This document shows positions 24,401-32,752 of a DNA stretch of 64,000 bases, piece by piece. The DNA lies in assembly GCA_030323885.1 (NCBI GenBank), contig CM059187.1:125596025-125660024 (forward strand), given 5' to 3'. A program made the position numbers and the translations under genes. The notes under the pieces are model-generated. The model was not told the DNA's origin. It did no database searches and saw only the letters and a list, made by a program, of their open reading frames with translations. The stretch is from Branchipolynoe longqiensis (Eukaryota > Annelida > Polychaeta > Phyllodocida > Polynoidae). Every line of letters begins with the position of its first letter. The stretch's first letter is position 1.

Positions 24401-27007
24401 ATGGAGCATATTGTAATGGTTTTATCCAGACTAATTCGAATGGCTATTGCTTGAAAAGTTGTATTTAAGGTGATGGGGGGTATGTATCACGTCTTCACGC
24501 ACCAGAATGGATGAGCCACCAGTAGCTCGTTCCCCATCCGGTGCATAAGAGTGATATATATTGTAATGTTTTAGGCAAATCTGATCAATAGCCTTTATAT
24601 AGGTTTCTTGTAAGCAAAGGGCAAGAGGGTCAAGCTTCTCACAAAGCAATCGCACTTCATCGAAGTTTGCTCTAAAACCTCGGCAGTTCCATTGTATTAT
24701 ATGTGTGCCTGTCATATTGGCAGCGTGACAGGCACACATCCTACAAGTTTCACCTTGGGGGACACGCTATGGCCGCGGCTCGGGGGAACATCGGCCATAT
24801 CAATATCCTGCAGCGCAGAAAACTGATTTCCGGTGGGGATGGGGGATGCTGCCTGATTGGCCTTTCGCGCACTAAAGCGCTTTTCTTTGTTACTTCTATT
24901 TCAATTGTTTTGTGTGTAGAACTTGAAGCTGCCTGTCTGAACAGAGGCAGACTCCATATCTGATCTTTTTCCAGATGGCTTTACACTCGGACTCTGGGTC
25001 GGTGAGGCCTCTCTCCCGACAGCAATGTGAAATTTCTCTGGCAATCGATTGTCCTGGTAATGGGCTTTGCCACCACGGCATAGCTCTTTGCAAGTGGTAA
25101 GCCCCTCCACCTGCTTCCGAGTAGCTTATCTGTTTTTGGTTTTAACCCACTGGATTTGTTTTTCTTTCATCCAAACAGGACAATCCTTCGACACGGTCAT
25201 ATGGGGACCCAGGCAATTGGCACATTTTGCCTGGTTCTGACAATCAGTGTTGTCATGACCCGTCTGGCCCCATCGGAAGACGGTTACCTCGTGTTTGCAG
25301 TTATCATTTCCGTGTCCGTACTTTTAGCATTTAAAACAGCGTAAAGGATTCGGAATAAAAGCATCCATGCCAACACTGAGGTAACCAACTTTCTGGGGCG
25401 GCACTGGTGTACTAAACGTGAGGATGTAGGTATTTGTTTTTATTTCCATACCTTCTTTCCATATAGTTATCCTTCGAATGTTTTGTACACCTTGTGGTTT
25501 CAGCTCGAGTGCGATCTCATCCTCATCGACCTCACTTAGATCTCTCGTTCGGATTACTTCTCTATTAGAGGCCGTATAAAGCTGATTAGTCGTTCTCTGG
25601 AATTTCTGATTCCACGTGACTTGGATATGTAAGCCCGAATGGCCAAAACTGCACATATCTGTTTATCCTGCGGAAAACTAGTAATGTGTACTGTGGACAG
25701 TGGGTCCCCTGTACGATTTGATTTAAGTAATGTCTGTAAATCAAATGTACCTTCATCCTTGTCTATTTCTAGTCCATCTAGTAAAAGTGCCACAATGGTT
25801 TGGCCTCTGTGTCCTGTAACTAGCAGTAATAAAACTGCTAATTTAAATCCTAGGTCTTTCATTGACAAATGTCTGTTGCTAGGCCATGACTTGAATAACT
25901 TGAATACTATTGACACATCCCAAAACCTATTGTATTTAGGTTTGGGTGGGTTTCTTTTGTACATCGATCTAATGAATCAGTGTACTAATTGATGTTTCCC
26001 AGGGGTTTATCCATCTATTCTTGGTATAATAATGGATAGGGCACATCTCACTGCATTAATAGCACCGAATCCTAGTCCTTCATCTTCTAATTTTAACACT
26101 TGAACTATTGTAGGTTTCAGCGGTTTGACTCCTTTGAGAAGGCAGACCACACGGGATGGCCGAATGAGTTAGAGTGTCCGTATCCCGTGTTGGTAGATCG
26201 TGGGGTCGAACCCTGGTCGAGTCAAACCAATGACTTAAAGATTGATACTTGTTGCTTCGTAGCCTGGGGCTCGGCATTATTAGGATAGGGCAAGGACTGT
26301 TTGGCTCAGTGTCAGGAAAATGTGACTGAGTGGGATATCAGGTCATAGTGATGGCGGCCTGGTCTCGCAGTGAGGCAGCACTATAAAGTCGCCATGAGTG
26401 CACGCTGTCACAAGTCGGTATCCGTCCTGATATGACCTTAGATGTTGCTAGGACAAAACAAACAAAAATCTCATGTTCTCGGGTTAGTGCACTTTCGATG
26501 TGTTTCAATTTTTACCAATCGAAGCACACACTGATCTGCTATTACTGCAATTAAACTGCATTTACCGGATGTATCTGACATATATCTAAGCCAAATGTAC
26601 GCACTGCAGAGAATAACTGAATAAAAATATTATTACTGAAATATTAAAACGTTAAACTAAATTATGCATACATCATTTATCTGAATTGTTCAAAATCCAC
26701 CCCGAAATCAATCAAATACTATTAACCACCCAAATACATTTGAAAAGTTGTTCTTTGAAGCACCACTATTCACATTAATATACGACTAAACTCTGGGGCA
26801 AAAAACCTTTCACTAACCTCTGTATTCAGGGACAAACTCTTGCATTTCGGGCGGCATAGCTTCGTAGAAATATCTCTCCCGAGATATGAGAGGCTTGCAG
26901 ACTGTGGTGTCGTCAAAGCGTAACATGGAGGAGTGGCCACCGACCTGGTGGACAAAGGGTTCCAACTGCACTGGCTTGCATTCTCCTTCCATCACTAAGT
27001 CCGGCAT
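6831..27007 (-). CDS. IP6K: Inositol hexakisphosphate kinase (IP6K), five coding exons
   Basis: IP6K phosphorylates inositol hexakisphosphate to the pyrophosphate 5-InsP7 using ATP, in cytoplasm and nucleus (family knowledge). Joined coding exons on the minus strand are 27007-26818, 18251-18053, 13703-13516, 10331-10156 and 7406-6831, giving 1329 nt or 442 residues plus a TAG stop; vertebrate IP6Ks are about 410-440. Every junction is GT-AG and every phase matches (1, 2, 1, 0). Visible motifs: HQVGGH and KPLISRE near the N-terminus; NPWSLRCHQ in exon 3; the inositol-binding P-x3-D-x-K-x-G motif as PCILDLKMG at about residues 207-215; CGMQ/VYQ across the exon 4-5 junction; SSSLL at about 319-323; and RMIDFAH with catalytic Asp at about 397, followed by [14 protein letters not shown]. 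The linkers in exon 2 and between SSSLL and IDF are low-complexity, as is usual. No lesion is seen. An in-frame TGA sits four codons before the chosen ATG. The CGMQVYQ and HQVGGH motifs separate it from IPMK and IP3K. Confidence 0.96.
7407..7640. repeat. ~30-bp minisatellite containing the splice acceptor of IP6K exon 5
   Basis: Units like cctgtaagcaatcacaggca followed by gcggttaata repeat about seven times with small variations, starting at the exon 5 boundary. On the minus strand each unit contains attggttacag|gt or attgcttacag|gt, the same string used as the exon 5 acceptor. Confidence 0.9.
7740..7940. repeat. Tandem repeat of ~85-bp units, each with two half-units
   Basis: gctgatagtgctgc...catttgaagcatgtattagtag and tatacgctgctagtgctgcg followed by gcgtttgcaccacatatc alternate about two and a half times. 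It sits between the two acceptor-minisatellite blocks within IP6K intron 4. Confidence 0.8.
8045..8220. repeat. Second block of the acceptor-containing minisatellite
   Basis: gcagttaatacctgtagca, gttaatacatgtaaccaatc and similar units, five or so, more diverged than the block at 7407-7640. The two blocks are separated by a different tandem repeat. Confidence 0.8.
8222..10155. other. IP6K intron 4 remainder
   Basis: A+T-rich intron without recognised elements apart from a short local repeat (aagtaatatatattcacatt, then aattaagtaatatatattca at 9038-9082). Confidence 0.6.
10156..10331 (-). CDS. IP6K: IP6K coding exon 4 (inositol-binding motif)
   Basis: Acceptor atgcag|AATTCATCC and donor ATGCAG|GTGTGT bound 176 nt. 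It encodes KFILLENL, then [18 protein letters not shown] (the P-x3-D-x-K-x-G signature of inositol polyphosphate kinases) and a C-terminal GARVCGMQ. It exits in phase 0. This is the most diagnostic exon of the gene. Confidence 0.95.
11548..11736 (-). mobile_element. SINE copy 2, 3'-truncated, in IP6K intron 3
   Basis: Head and middle only: from cacattatcctgatac to the head end gcgtccggt. The tail half is missing. It faces the next SINE in opposite orientation. Confidence 0.8.
11820..12104 (+). mobile_element. SINE copy 3 in IP6K intron 3
   Basis: Sense copy from ctggtagatcgtggggtcga through the body to gatgttgctaggatgtaaaa and an (ACAA)n tail. The first ~40 nt of the head are lost or diverged. 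Confidence 0.85.
13516..13703 (-). CDS. IP6K: IP6K coding exon 3
   Basis: Acceptor cttcttcgtctacccag|ATTCCG has a good pyrimidine tract. The donor is GCACA|GTATCC, with last exon base 13516. Phases 2 in and 1 out join its neighbours without a stop. It encodes a linker, then [13 protein letters not shown], the conserved entry to the kinase core, ending in SSDVH with the following Lys split across the next intron. Confidence 0.93.
14012..14176 (+). mobile_element. SINE copy 4, 5'-truncated, in IP6K intron 2
   Basis: Body from tgtgactgagtgggatatca to the tail aaacaccaaacaaacaaac; the tRNA head is absent. Confidence 0.8.
14270..14576 (+). mobile_element. SINE copy 5, diverged, in IP6K intron 2
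   Basis: A full-length but old copy: head with gggttcgagtcgcga (B box), then gatacttgtcgcgacct, ggactggtttgttcagtatc, tgtgactgagtggga and an (ACAA/CGAA) tail. Confidence 0.75.
17241..17265. repeat. Poly-C tract (25 C)
   Basis: Uninterrupted run of 25 C in IP6K intron 2. Length in the assembly may be unreliable. Confidence 0.9.
17415..17993. mobile_element. Foldback MITE, CTGTCACATTA family copy 1
   Basis: Ends are AGGCCCTGTCACATTA and its near-inverse TAATGTGACAGCCCCT, flanked by TAA on each side (17412-17414 and 17994-17996). A 3-bp TWA target suggests PIF/Harbinger. The inside is a dense array of GCGTATG / CATACGC motifs in both orientations, so much of the element can self-pair. It lies in IP6K intron 2, less than 60 bp from exon 2. 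No coding capacity. Confidence 0.82.
18053..18251 (-). CDS. IP6K: IP6K coding exon 2
   Basis: Acceptor ctgccag|GTGTAATTG and donor CACAG|GTAAGA bound 199 nt. It enters in phase 1, completing the Gly of PEYRG, and leaves in phase 2. It encodes [20 protein letters not shown], which matches the conserved strand after PEY-G in the family, then a Ser/Pro/Arg-rich linker ([13 protein letters not shown], then TPTPRPR) that is variable among IP6Ks. Confidence 0.92.
18376..18482. repeat. (CTAA)n microsatellite switching to (CTCA)n
   Basis: About 19 uninterrupted CTAA units turn into seven CTCA units and then CCCA. Intron 1 of IP6K, close to exon 2. Confidence 0.95.
18590..19236. mobile_element. Foldback MITE, CTGTCACATTA family copy 2
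   Basis: AGGCCCTGTCACATTACGAC at the left and ...TAATATGACAGCCCCT at the right; flanks TAA and TTA, one mismatch from a duplication. The inside is rich in TACGTT / AACGTA motifs. It is in IP6K intron 1, 340 bp upstream of exon 2, so exon 2 is bracketed by two members of this family. Confidence 0.8.
20205..20285 (+). mobile_element. tRNA-derived SINE head (different family)
   Basis: The segment can fold roughly as a tRNA: a 7-nt acceptor GCCTAGG against TCTAGGT, D arm GTGT/GCAC with AATGGTTA loop, and a perfect T arm GTGGG-TTCGAGT-CCCGC. The A box (TGGTGTAATGG) and B box (GGTTCGAGTCC) are good. The anticodon stem has two mismatches, so a functional tRNA is unlikely. A 5'-truncated relative with the same B box and GCAATGTT downstream is at 41785-41850. 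Confidence 0.55.
20320..20715. mobile_element. Solo DIRS-type left end / foldback unit in IP6K intron 1
   Basis: TATAGTTATACGAATCTTAC followed by CTGGGTA at 20321 is repeated in inverse at 20600-20630 (tacccaggtaagatttgtataactata), with arms also sharing ggataactggtgttttccc. The same foldback is at 44845-45148. Both copies continue into ttttacctcg and a ...gggaga segment, so this looks like a detached DIRS terminal region rather than a MITE. No recombinase or RT sequence is adjacent. Confidence 0.6.
20820..21530 (-). pseudogene. LINE RNase H domain
   Basis: All four acidic residues of the DEDD set are visible: VYTDGSKTD near 21510, FTAEA near 21405, [13 protein letters not shown] near 21340 and GNERADQAA near 21190, with WVPSHV between the last two. 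A stop right after FTAEA and a frame shift separate the first two residues from the rest. An RNase H after the RT is the reason for assigning the element to the I superfamily. Confidence 0.85.
22088..23740 (-). pseudogene. LINE reverse transcriptase, SINE-interrupted
   Basis: RT pieces on the minus strand are: a connecting segment with [14 protein letters not shown] and [10 protein letters not shown]; then, after the SINE at 23199-23541, [20 protein letters not shown] and [21 protein letters not shown]; fingers/palm with GVPQGSIL and the catalytic LYVDDF near 22370; and the downstream [12 protein letters not shown] and LTIGND with KVVKETKFL. Multiple frameshifts are present. Removing one SINE copy with its duplication restores continuity at the insertion point only. 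Confidence 0.85.
23199..23541 (-). mobile_element. SINE copy 6, intact, inserted into the LINE RT
   Basis: Flanked by the 12-bp duplication GTTCTGGGAAAA at 23187-23198 and 23542-23553. The tail (TTTG)n lies at the low end; the head (B box complement gggactcgaacccac) ends tcccgtctggt. It is almost identical to the copy at 59825-60172, differing at only a handful of positions, so it is young. Confidence 0.95.
23823..24739 (-). pseudogene. LINE APE-type endonuclease domain
   Basis: Two frame-linked pieces contain the exonuclease-endonuclease-phosphatase motifs: [10 protein letters not shown] with the conserved Asn, LCLQETYI with the metal-binding Glu, [12 protein letters not shown] (DxN), and [10 protein letters not shown] with the catalytic SDH. 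The enzyme nicks target DNA to prime reverse transcription. A frame break near 24378-24430 separates the N-terminal and C-terminal parts. Confidence 0.85.
24963..25571 (-). pseudogene. LINE ORF1 fragment with zinc knuckles
   Basis: From about 25571 downward the frame reads an acidic segment ([16 protein letters not shown]), then [10 protein letters not shown], a TAA stop, and KYGHGNDNC. Together these form a CX2CX4HX4C knuckle broken by the stop. A second knuckle has lost its first Cys pattern ([13 protein letters not shown]) and a third CANC-type knuckle follows. ORF1 proteins of I-type LINEs bind RNA and form the RNP. The N-terminus is missing. Confidence 0.75.
25572..26145 (-). pseudogene. 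DIRS-type tyrosine recombinase fragment
   Basis: The translated segment closely matches the recombinase at 45272-46380. Shared strings include [32 protein letters not shown] (with the first catalytic Arg), [19 protein letters not shown] and a C-terminal SFIRP. Upstream, [16 protein letters not shown] and ALSII-PRIDG align after one stop and frame shift. The catalytic HxxR and Tyr region is missing because the fragment ends where the LINE begins. A SINE follows at 26146. This shows a second DIRS copy existed at this locus. Confidence 0.82.
26146..26469 (+). mobile_element. SINE copy 7 in IP6K intron 1
   Basis: Sense copy starting cacgggatggccgaatgagt, with B box ggggtcgaaccctgg and tail aaaacaaacaaaaa. 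It abuts the DIRS recombinase fragment. A few nt of the tail side are deleted (ggacaaaac instead of ggacgtaaaac). Confidence 0.9.
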
Positions 27008-27055
27008 CGAGAACGGTCATCGGAGATCTGTGGAGTTAACCCGACCGCGCTGAGT
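26818..27055 (-). CDS. IP6K: IP6K first coding exon with 48 nt of 5' UTR
   Basis: The exon begins after a pyrimidine-rich acceptor (cccttgctacttcag) whose last base is 27056. It runs 48 nt to the ATG at 27007-27005 and ends at donor AGAG|GTTAGT (last exon base 26818). The 63 full codons carry the N-terminal IP6K signature: [28 protein letters not shown], then MPPEMQEF and PEYRG. An in-frame TGA four codons upstream fixes the ATG within this exon. The start context is weak (T at -3, C at +4). Because the exon starts at a splice acceptor, transcription must begin in an exon further upstream. Confidence 0.93.
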
Positions 27056-30000
27056 CTGAAGTAGCAAGGGTTCAATAGGATATCATTCGGCACCACCCCG
27101 GAGACTCAAGCACACGAGGGGGGGGGGGGGGGGCGGAGAGTGGGAGTGGGCGCATGTGGTTTTTTAAATAGTAAAACTAGTTTTAGTCACTTTGCCCCTT
27201 AGTTTGCTGATTGAGGGAAGAGCTATTTACCAGCGACCAGCTACCAGGTGTGAGGGAAGACGCGCCGAGAGAATGCTCAGCATCATCTTTTTTTCTCTTT
27301 TTAAAATGTATCATTACCCTTTCCATAATGGATAAGTGCACTTGTTTTCACTGCTGGACAGCACTACATCAAATTTGAATTGAATCTTTAGAATTTTGTC
27401 TTAGTAATAATGTTGGTTTTGTTGTTGTTTCTTGTTTACAGGTTGTATAGTAATAATATTGGTTCTGTTGTTGTTTCTTGTTTACAGGTTGTAACTGTTT
27501 GTAGATTGCAAACAGTCCAAATCCGGATTTTACCTTACTTTGTGTTAGTCCATAGTTCGCAGTAAAATTAATCAATAAAGTTTCCTCCACACTTTTGCAT
27601 AAAGTACATGACTGGCAGAATGGACTCATGATATAATTATTTCAACTCACCACCCAACTATTGGAAGGGCACATACATTGATTGACCAATGCTTGTGTAT
27701 TCAGGCTCAAAACACTTGTTGCATATTTCTAACGGTTGCTAAGCTTTCAATTCATTAAATGTAGCAAAGTTGGGTAAATTCATGTTATTATATATTCTAT
27801 TATGCAATGATGATGACGATTATCAAAAATCTGATATCGTCATCATCATCACCATCACTATAAAAAACTACCACACGATGTAGCCCACAACCGCTCAATA
27901 TCAACTTGTACAATTTTCCGATATTATGAGATATGGGATATGGAGAACTCTGCTATAATAAATTGCAAACTTGTCTATAAAATGGTAAATAGTATGTAAA
28001 ACCAAAGGCATATAAGGTATATGTGGAGTTGGTGTCCTACTACTCATAAAGGATAGAAATTGTATATTAATATAGTGTAGAGAGAGAGGGTCACTTCTTG
28101 ACCTGAAGGAGTGTCACTTCTTAGGTGGGACAGTTTTTGGAAAGTTGCCTCACATAACCCCTACCCTCAAGAGTTATTTATTGATCCCTGCCACAGATAC
28201 AGATCTAACCATGCCTTGGCAACAGGGATATTGAACCCTCATTGGTGGATAGAGGAATGCTTGTTAGGGATTGGAAGATTGGATCATGTGATACACACCA
28301 CCATCTTGTTCTGGAAACTATAAAAGTAATAAATGAGAGTCTCACTCTCCTACCTTTCACTCTTTATCTACTTTCCTTCCTTGCCTGTAGTGATTTCTTA
28401 TTAGCATGTCCACACCACTCAAACCGCCAGCCGTCGACTTTACAAAATGTTTCAGAGCAAATACTTAAGCATATTTGGTCGTTAACAGACTCACAAGATT
28501 GATCAAAGTTCCTTTAAACAATTGCAAAACGAAATTGTCTTTTGCCAAACAATGCTAATAGTAATACAGACCCACCCACTACCCCCCAAAAAGAAGAAAA
28601 GTGTAGACCTTCAAATACTTGAATTCACGCCCTAATTAATATTAATAGCTGGGCTCTAACCAACACAGCTCACACATTCTCAGCAGCAACTAGAATTGAT
28701 GCTCCTCATAATAAATTGTGTCTATGCAGATATATCAAATGCTAAGCTTACCCCTACCTCAGCTTGCCATAAATACACAAAGATAAGAGAGTGAAGACCC
28801 CGGTGATCCCCTGTTACCATCCACTTTTACTTTTCAGCAATATATCAAATTCGCTGAACACAGATGGGTTTCAAACTGAAATTTAATTAATAAGTATCAT
28901 GTATACTCACGGATTTGTCCAACCAGTATGGTCTTAGTGTAAACAAAATATGCCTTAGTAACTTTATAAGTCATCATATTCAAATTGAAATAGTGAACAC
29001 TGTTATTCATATTAAGGAAACTTGTGCACTGTGTATGACACTATGACAGTTAATTGGCCTGCAATCATAGCAATGACATTGAACATTATGATTGTGTGTT
29101 TGTCATAGTCGTACTGTCAATGCTTTTAAACATCTACATTTATTCTCTCAATAGATTGTTTTGTTTACAGTATGCCCACACCATGGTATTTAACTTGGTT
29201 CACTTTACTGTATTAATCACCAGCGTTCGAAATAAGAGCATGTCCGCTTGTCCGGGACAAGTAAGAATAGGCACCGACAAGTAGAATATGGCTTGAACTT
29301 GTCTGTTGGACAAGTGAAAATTCAGATGGACATGTGAAATCACACCAGACTTGTCCAGTAGCCAAGTGAAAAATCTTGCTTATTTCTATCACTGAAAACT
29401 GTGTAGAGTATATAGGTCACACAGGCCATTAGTGGAGCATTTCCATCGTCAAAATATATATAGATTTGTACTCCGATTGTCAACTGTGCAGCTGATCATC
29501 CTAGGAAATATATCGATATGCTACCAGAACCGTTACATTTTGTTTAGAACTATTTGACAGCTGTGCCCTTCTATTCATGCGAAGGTGCTGTGACAAATCA
29601 CATTACTACTGACGCCCCCAGCGGATAAATGAAGGACTCAGTCTTATCGCTCTGATATGTATATGGTCAGATGACATTCAGATGTTTGAGCACATACTCC
29701 AGTAGGTGCGATAGCTTCCCGTGGAGGTCATAATAAGGGGAAAATCTAATTTTAATCACACTCGCACTGGTCAAGTAGCACTACACAATTATTTATATTT
29801 ATATCACGATAGCGTGTGTAATGATAGTAGACGTGATCACACAAACGGTGACGACAAGTGCACGCATCTCTGTATCATCGAATACATTGTAATCATATAT
29901 TAGATTAGCATTGTGAAATTGTAGAATATGGTATTCACTTTAAAACGGTGGGGTGGGGTGGGGGAGAAAGCCTAACAAAGGATGAAATAAATTATGACAT

Positions 30001-30068
30001 ATATATAGCTATGTATACGTGTGCCAGGCCACTTCCTTCGGTGCAAACAAATCCAATTCTTGTTACCC
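27056..30068. other. Upstream of the first IP6K coding exon, unannotated
   Basis: Probably intron or 5' flank of IP6K. Holds a poly-G run at 27119-27134 and a cluster of acaagt/acttgt motifs at 29230-29380. No exon is supported. Confidence 0.5.
27410..27495. repeat. Tandem duplication of a pyrimidine tract plus AG
   Basis: Two copies of a ~46-bp unit containing tgttgttgtttcttgtttac followed by aggttgta. Each copy looks like a good plus-strand splice acceptor, but no coding exon follows. Confidence 0.8.
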
Positions 30069-30071
30069 TAA

Positions 30072-30326
30072 TGGCCGGTACACACCTACCGTTTACGATT
30101 CGCGCACTAAAACTCCCGATCCGCTTAAAACTGAAAACGGGCCGATTCATTTTTCGAATCGCGAATCGCAATCGTAAGGCTAGCGCACACCTACCGTTTT
30201 AGCCCTAAAAATCGCGAATCGCAATCGGTAGGGGAGTGCACACCTCACGACTTTTGGGCAGTTTTAGATCGTATACGCTAGGTGGGTGCGGAAAAACGAT
30301 CGTAAACGGTAGGTGTGTACCGGCCA
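30072..30326. mobile_element. Harbinger-like MITE, 255 bp
   Basis: A perfect 28-bp terminal inverted repeat starting TGGCCGGTACACACCTACCG, flanked by TAA at 30069-30071 and 30327-30329. The inside has further inverted CGATT/AATCG-rich segments. Non-coding. Confidence 0.9.
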
Positions 30327-31739
30327 TAACGTGACCCATGGTATGAAACCCCAAAGGTCACTGCTCCTAGCCCAACAACAACGTAGCTGAATTTCCACCT
30401 CATGGATACCCCTTCAACGTGGTCTCTCTATCGTTGTCCGTAATAAATCGGCTACTTCTTTTCGATTTAATAAAGAATGTATGACAATTTAGATCAATCA
30501 CCCAATTTGTAACTTTACACAGACGATTATATAATTTATACTGGCCACATCACCCAAGCTGAGTACTACAGTCAAATTAAATACGTACACTAAGATATAA
30601 TCACCTCACAGGAAGAGAGAGAAAGAGAGAACAATTACCTCCCACCCTCACCACGCTCATCTACACACATACAGAGATAATTAAAGCGACTAAGATGTAG
30701 TTTGAAATAAGAATTGAAAGCACAAACAACTGAACTTCAACCATAATGCATATTGAGTGAGGCCTCGGTGCTAGTTTGCGGGAACTTAGTGACTGTTCAA
30801 TACAGTGTCTTTAAAGTTGCATAGTGCAATGATTTGGAGTAGGTGTCATTTTCTGAGATAAATTATCCTGGTCGTTATAATCTACCTTACTTTAGTTTGA
30901 AATAACCTTAATGTAAATTGACTACCTTGGGAGATATTGGAAGGTAAAATAATGAAAAAATAATCTCGGATTGCTTGTCAAAACGTTGATCCCATAGGCT
31001 TCAGAAATAAAATGTTCACATATATATTGATTTACTATATCCATTTATGCAGCAAGAAATATTTAATAAGTGCACTAGTATCTAAAGTTTGATATGTAGG
31101 ATCAAATCTAAATTATGTGTATTTTGGATTTGACAATTTGAAACTTTAACGGACTATGCAGCTTTAACTTCAACTTTAAGTAGGTATCCCAACTGCATGC
31201 AGATAACCTGTTGAAAATGGCTGAATCTTAGAAAGAAATGCTCCAATTCAACACTTCAACTCCCTGGTAAAAAAAAACAACCCAGAACCGCAGAAATAAA
31301 AGTTGTTCTCATAGCTTTCATATGGTCTTGGATTCAGTGTATTATACAAAGAAATAAGCCCAACATAGCTAAATAAAAACTAGCTTCAACTCCCACTTTT
31401 CAGTGATTTTCCACACGAATTACCAGCTGAGCAGCTCGCATGCCGATCTACTTCGCATTGACAGATTTTCTTTCAATTTGCGCAACAACGCTGTTCATTG
31501 AAGGAAACTTTACTGATACCAGTATATAGGCAAGATTCAGAGCTGTCTGTTCATATAAAACAATCTGTGTTTTGTTTATATAAAAATTGCTAAAGAACTG
31601 ATTCAAACTCAGAGTTTCAAATGTTCTCACTTTGGGTGCTATTTTCTAGCCAAAATATAATACTTAACCCCCTCAAAATTGGTACTGAATTAAAGAGAAT
31701 TTAATTTCCTTTCTGAACGTTATTCAACTATGTGAATGC

Positions 31740-31800
31740 GAGACTATGGCAAGCATGCGCAGAGCGATCTAGTACCAGCTCTACCAGCCACTCAAGCAAA
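31740..31800 (+). promoter_or_regulatory. Candidate promoter/5' UTR with NRF1-like site
   Basis: The 60 bp before the ATG at 31801 contain GCATGCGCAGAGCG, close to the palindromic NRF1 core (GCGCATGCGC), common in TATA-less animal promoters. No TATA box is evident at a suitable distance. Similar GCATGCGC motifs also occur inside repeats here (near 61230), so specificity is limited. Confidence 0.25.
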
Positions 31801-32752
31801 ATGGCCAACTCAGAAGCAAGTCTAGATTTGTCAACAAGGCTGGAAGTTTTACTTTCTAACTATGGTAAGTCAATACTAAAGGTGAAATGGACTAGATCAG
31901 TGCATAGCTGAATGAATGCTGATTCTAATTTATGTGAATCATATATCATTAAGTGTTAGAAATCAGGTCTATTTGGATTGATTTGTCGTAATAGTTTTTT
32001 CGCGGGAAAATGTTCAGGAAATTTTGCCGTTCGTGACCATGCTGATTCGATTCAAAGTTCAATTTTGTTTTCAATGCTTGGTTTCCCAGTACATTAGTAG
32101 GCATCAATAAATCAGAATTTGAATCAGGATTTATTTAATATCACTCTTGATTATAATCTCAATATATTTTAGGGTTGGCAGACCTCTGTAGTTGCAACAT
32201 CATTTTGAAGTGTAGACTAGGTATGTGACAAACGTGGCCGCTGTGCGACTACTGCTTCAGTCGGTTTTTGTTTGTTTAAAGCATTATAACTTTCTTATTA
32301 ATGATCTTATTAATTATTCTGTTGAATCAAATAGTGTCAGTGAAATAAGTGAGGAAATAAATCTAGATGTCTGCTCGAACGACATGGAATGGGTGGGTGA
32401 TTCTGATGCAGAGAGCAACACTGAAGTTGATATAAATTTCAAATTTTCAAATCAAGGTGTGTGGGTTGGTGTGGCTTATGATGAAGAATTCTTTATAGGT
32501 CAGGTGATTAAAGTCAAGAGTGAGCTATGTGGTTGTATACAGTTCATGAAGTCGGGATACAACCAGACATTCAAATGGTCTGGCAGTGAGGATATTGGTG
32601 AGGACATTGAATCAATGTTTGCGTTCCATCATGGATTTGATGTTCTGCCACAAGGAAGTAGTGGAAGGTTGTGGTCAGTTCCCAATTTGACTCAGATAGA
32701 GAAGATGTACTACAAGTACAAAAGACAGTTCATGCAGGGCTTGTGTATCTGA
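31801..32752 (+). CDS. Candidate three-exon gene, unknown protein with a short barrel-like C-terminal domain
   Basis: I do not recognise this gene. ATG at 31801 has a strong context (A at -3, G at +4). Exon 1, 31801-31864, ends at a perfect donor G|GTAAGT. Exon 2, 32173-32220, lies between acceptor atatattttag and donor CTAG|GTATGT. Frame is kept across the first junction. The third exon must start at a position compatible with phase 1: acceptor AGs before 32367 (165 residues in total) or 32412 (150 residues) both fit; a pyrimidine-richer AG before 32282 does not. The open frame ends at 32752. Its C-terminal ~100 residues (WVGVAYDEEFFIGQVIKV, then IQFMKSG, FKWSG and an acidic stretch) recall the chromo/tudor-like tail of many invertebrate uncharacterised or transposon-associated proteins; that is pattern memory only. 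No AATAAA is seen soon after the stop. It may be a real gene, a domesticated transposon tail, or a pseudogene. Confidence 0.45.

Larger units (their letters stand above)
20740..25571 (-). mobile_element. I-superfamily LINE with RNase H, decayed, in IP6K intron 1
   Basis: A non-LTR retrotransposon in the same orientation as the host gene. In order on the minus strand it has ORF1 with CCHC zinc knuckles, an APE-type endonuclease, reverse transcriptase with YVDDF, and an RNase H. An RNase H after the RT places it in the I group (I, Nimb, Outcast or relatives). It is 5'-truncated: at about 25571 the ORF1 sequence abuts a DIRS recombinase fragment. Several frameshifts and stops, plus a SINE inserted in the RT (23199-23541), make it inactive. 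The 3' boundary near 20740 is approximate. Confidence 0.88.

Noticed and set aside
22694..24963. Plus-strand frames of 77-137 residues across the LINE
   Set aside because: They are antisense to the endonuclease and RT motifs on the minus strand, which are clearly the real coding direction.
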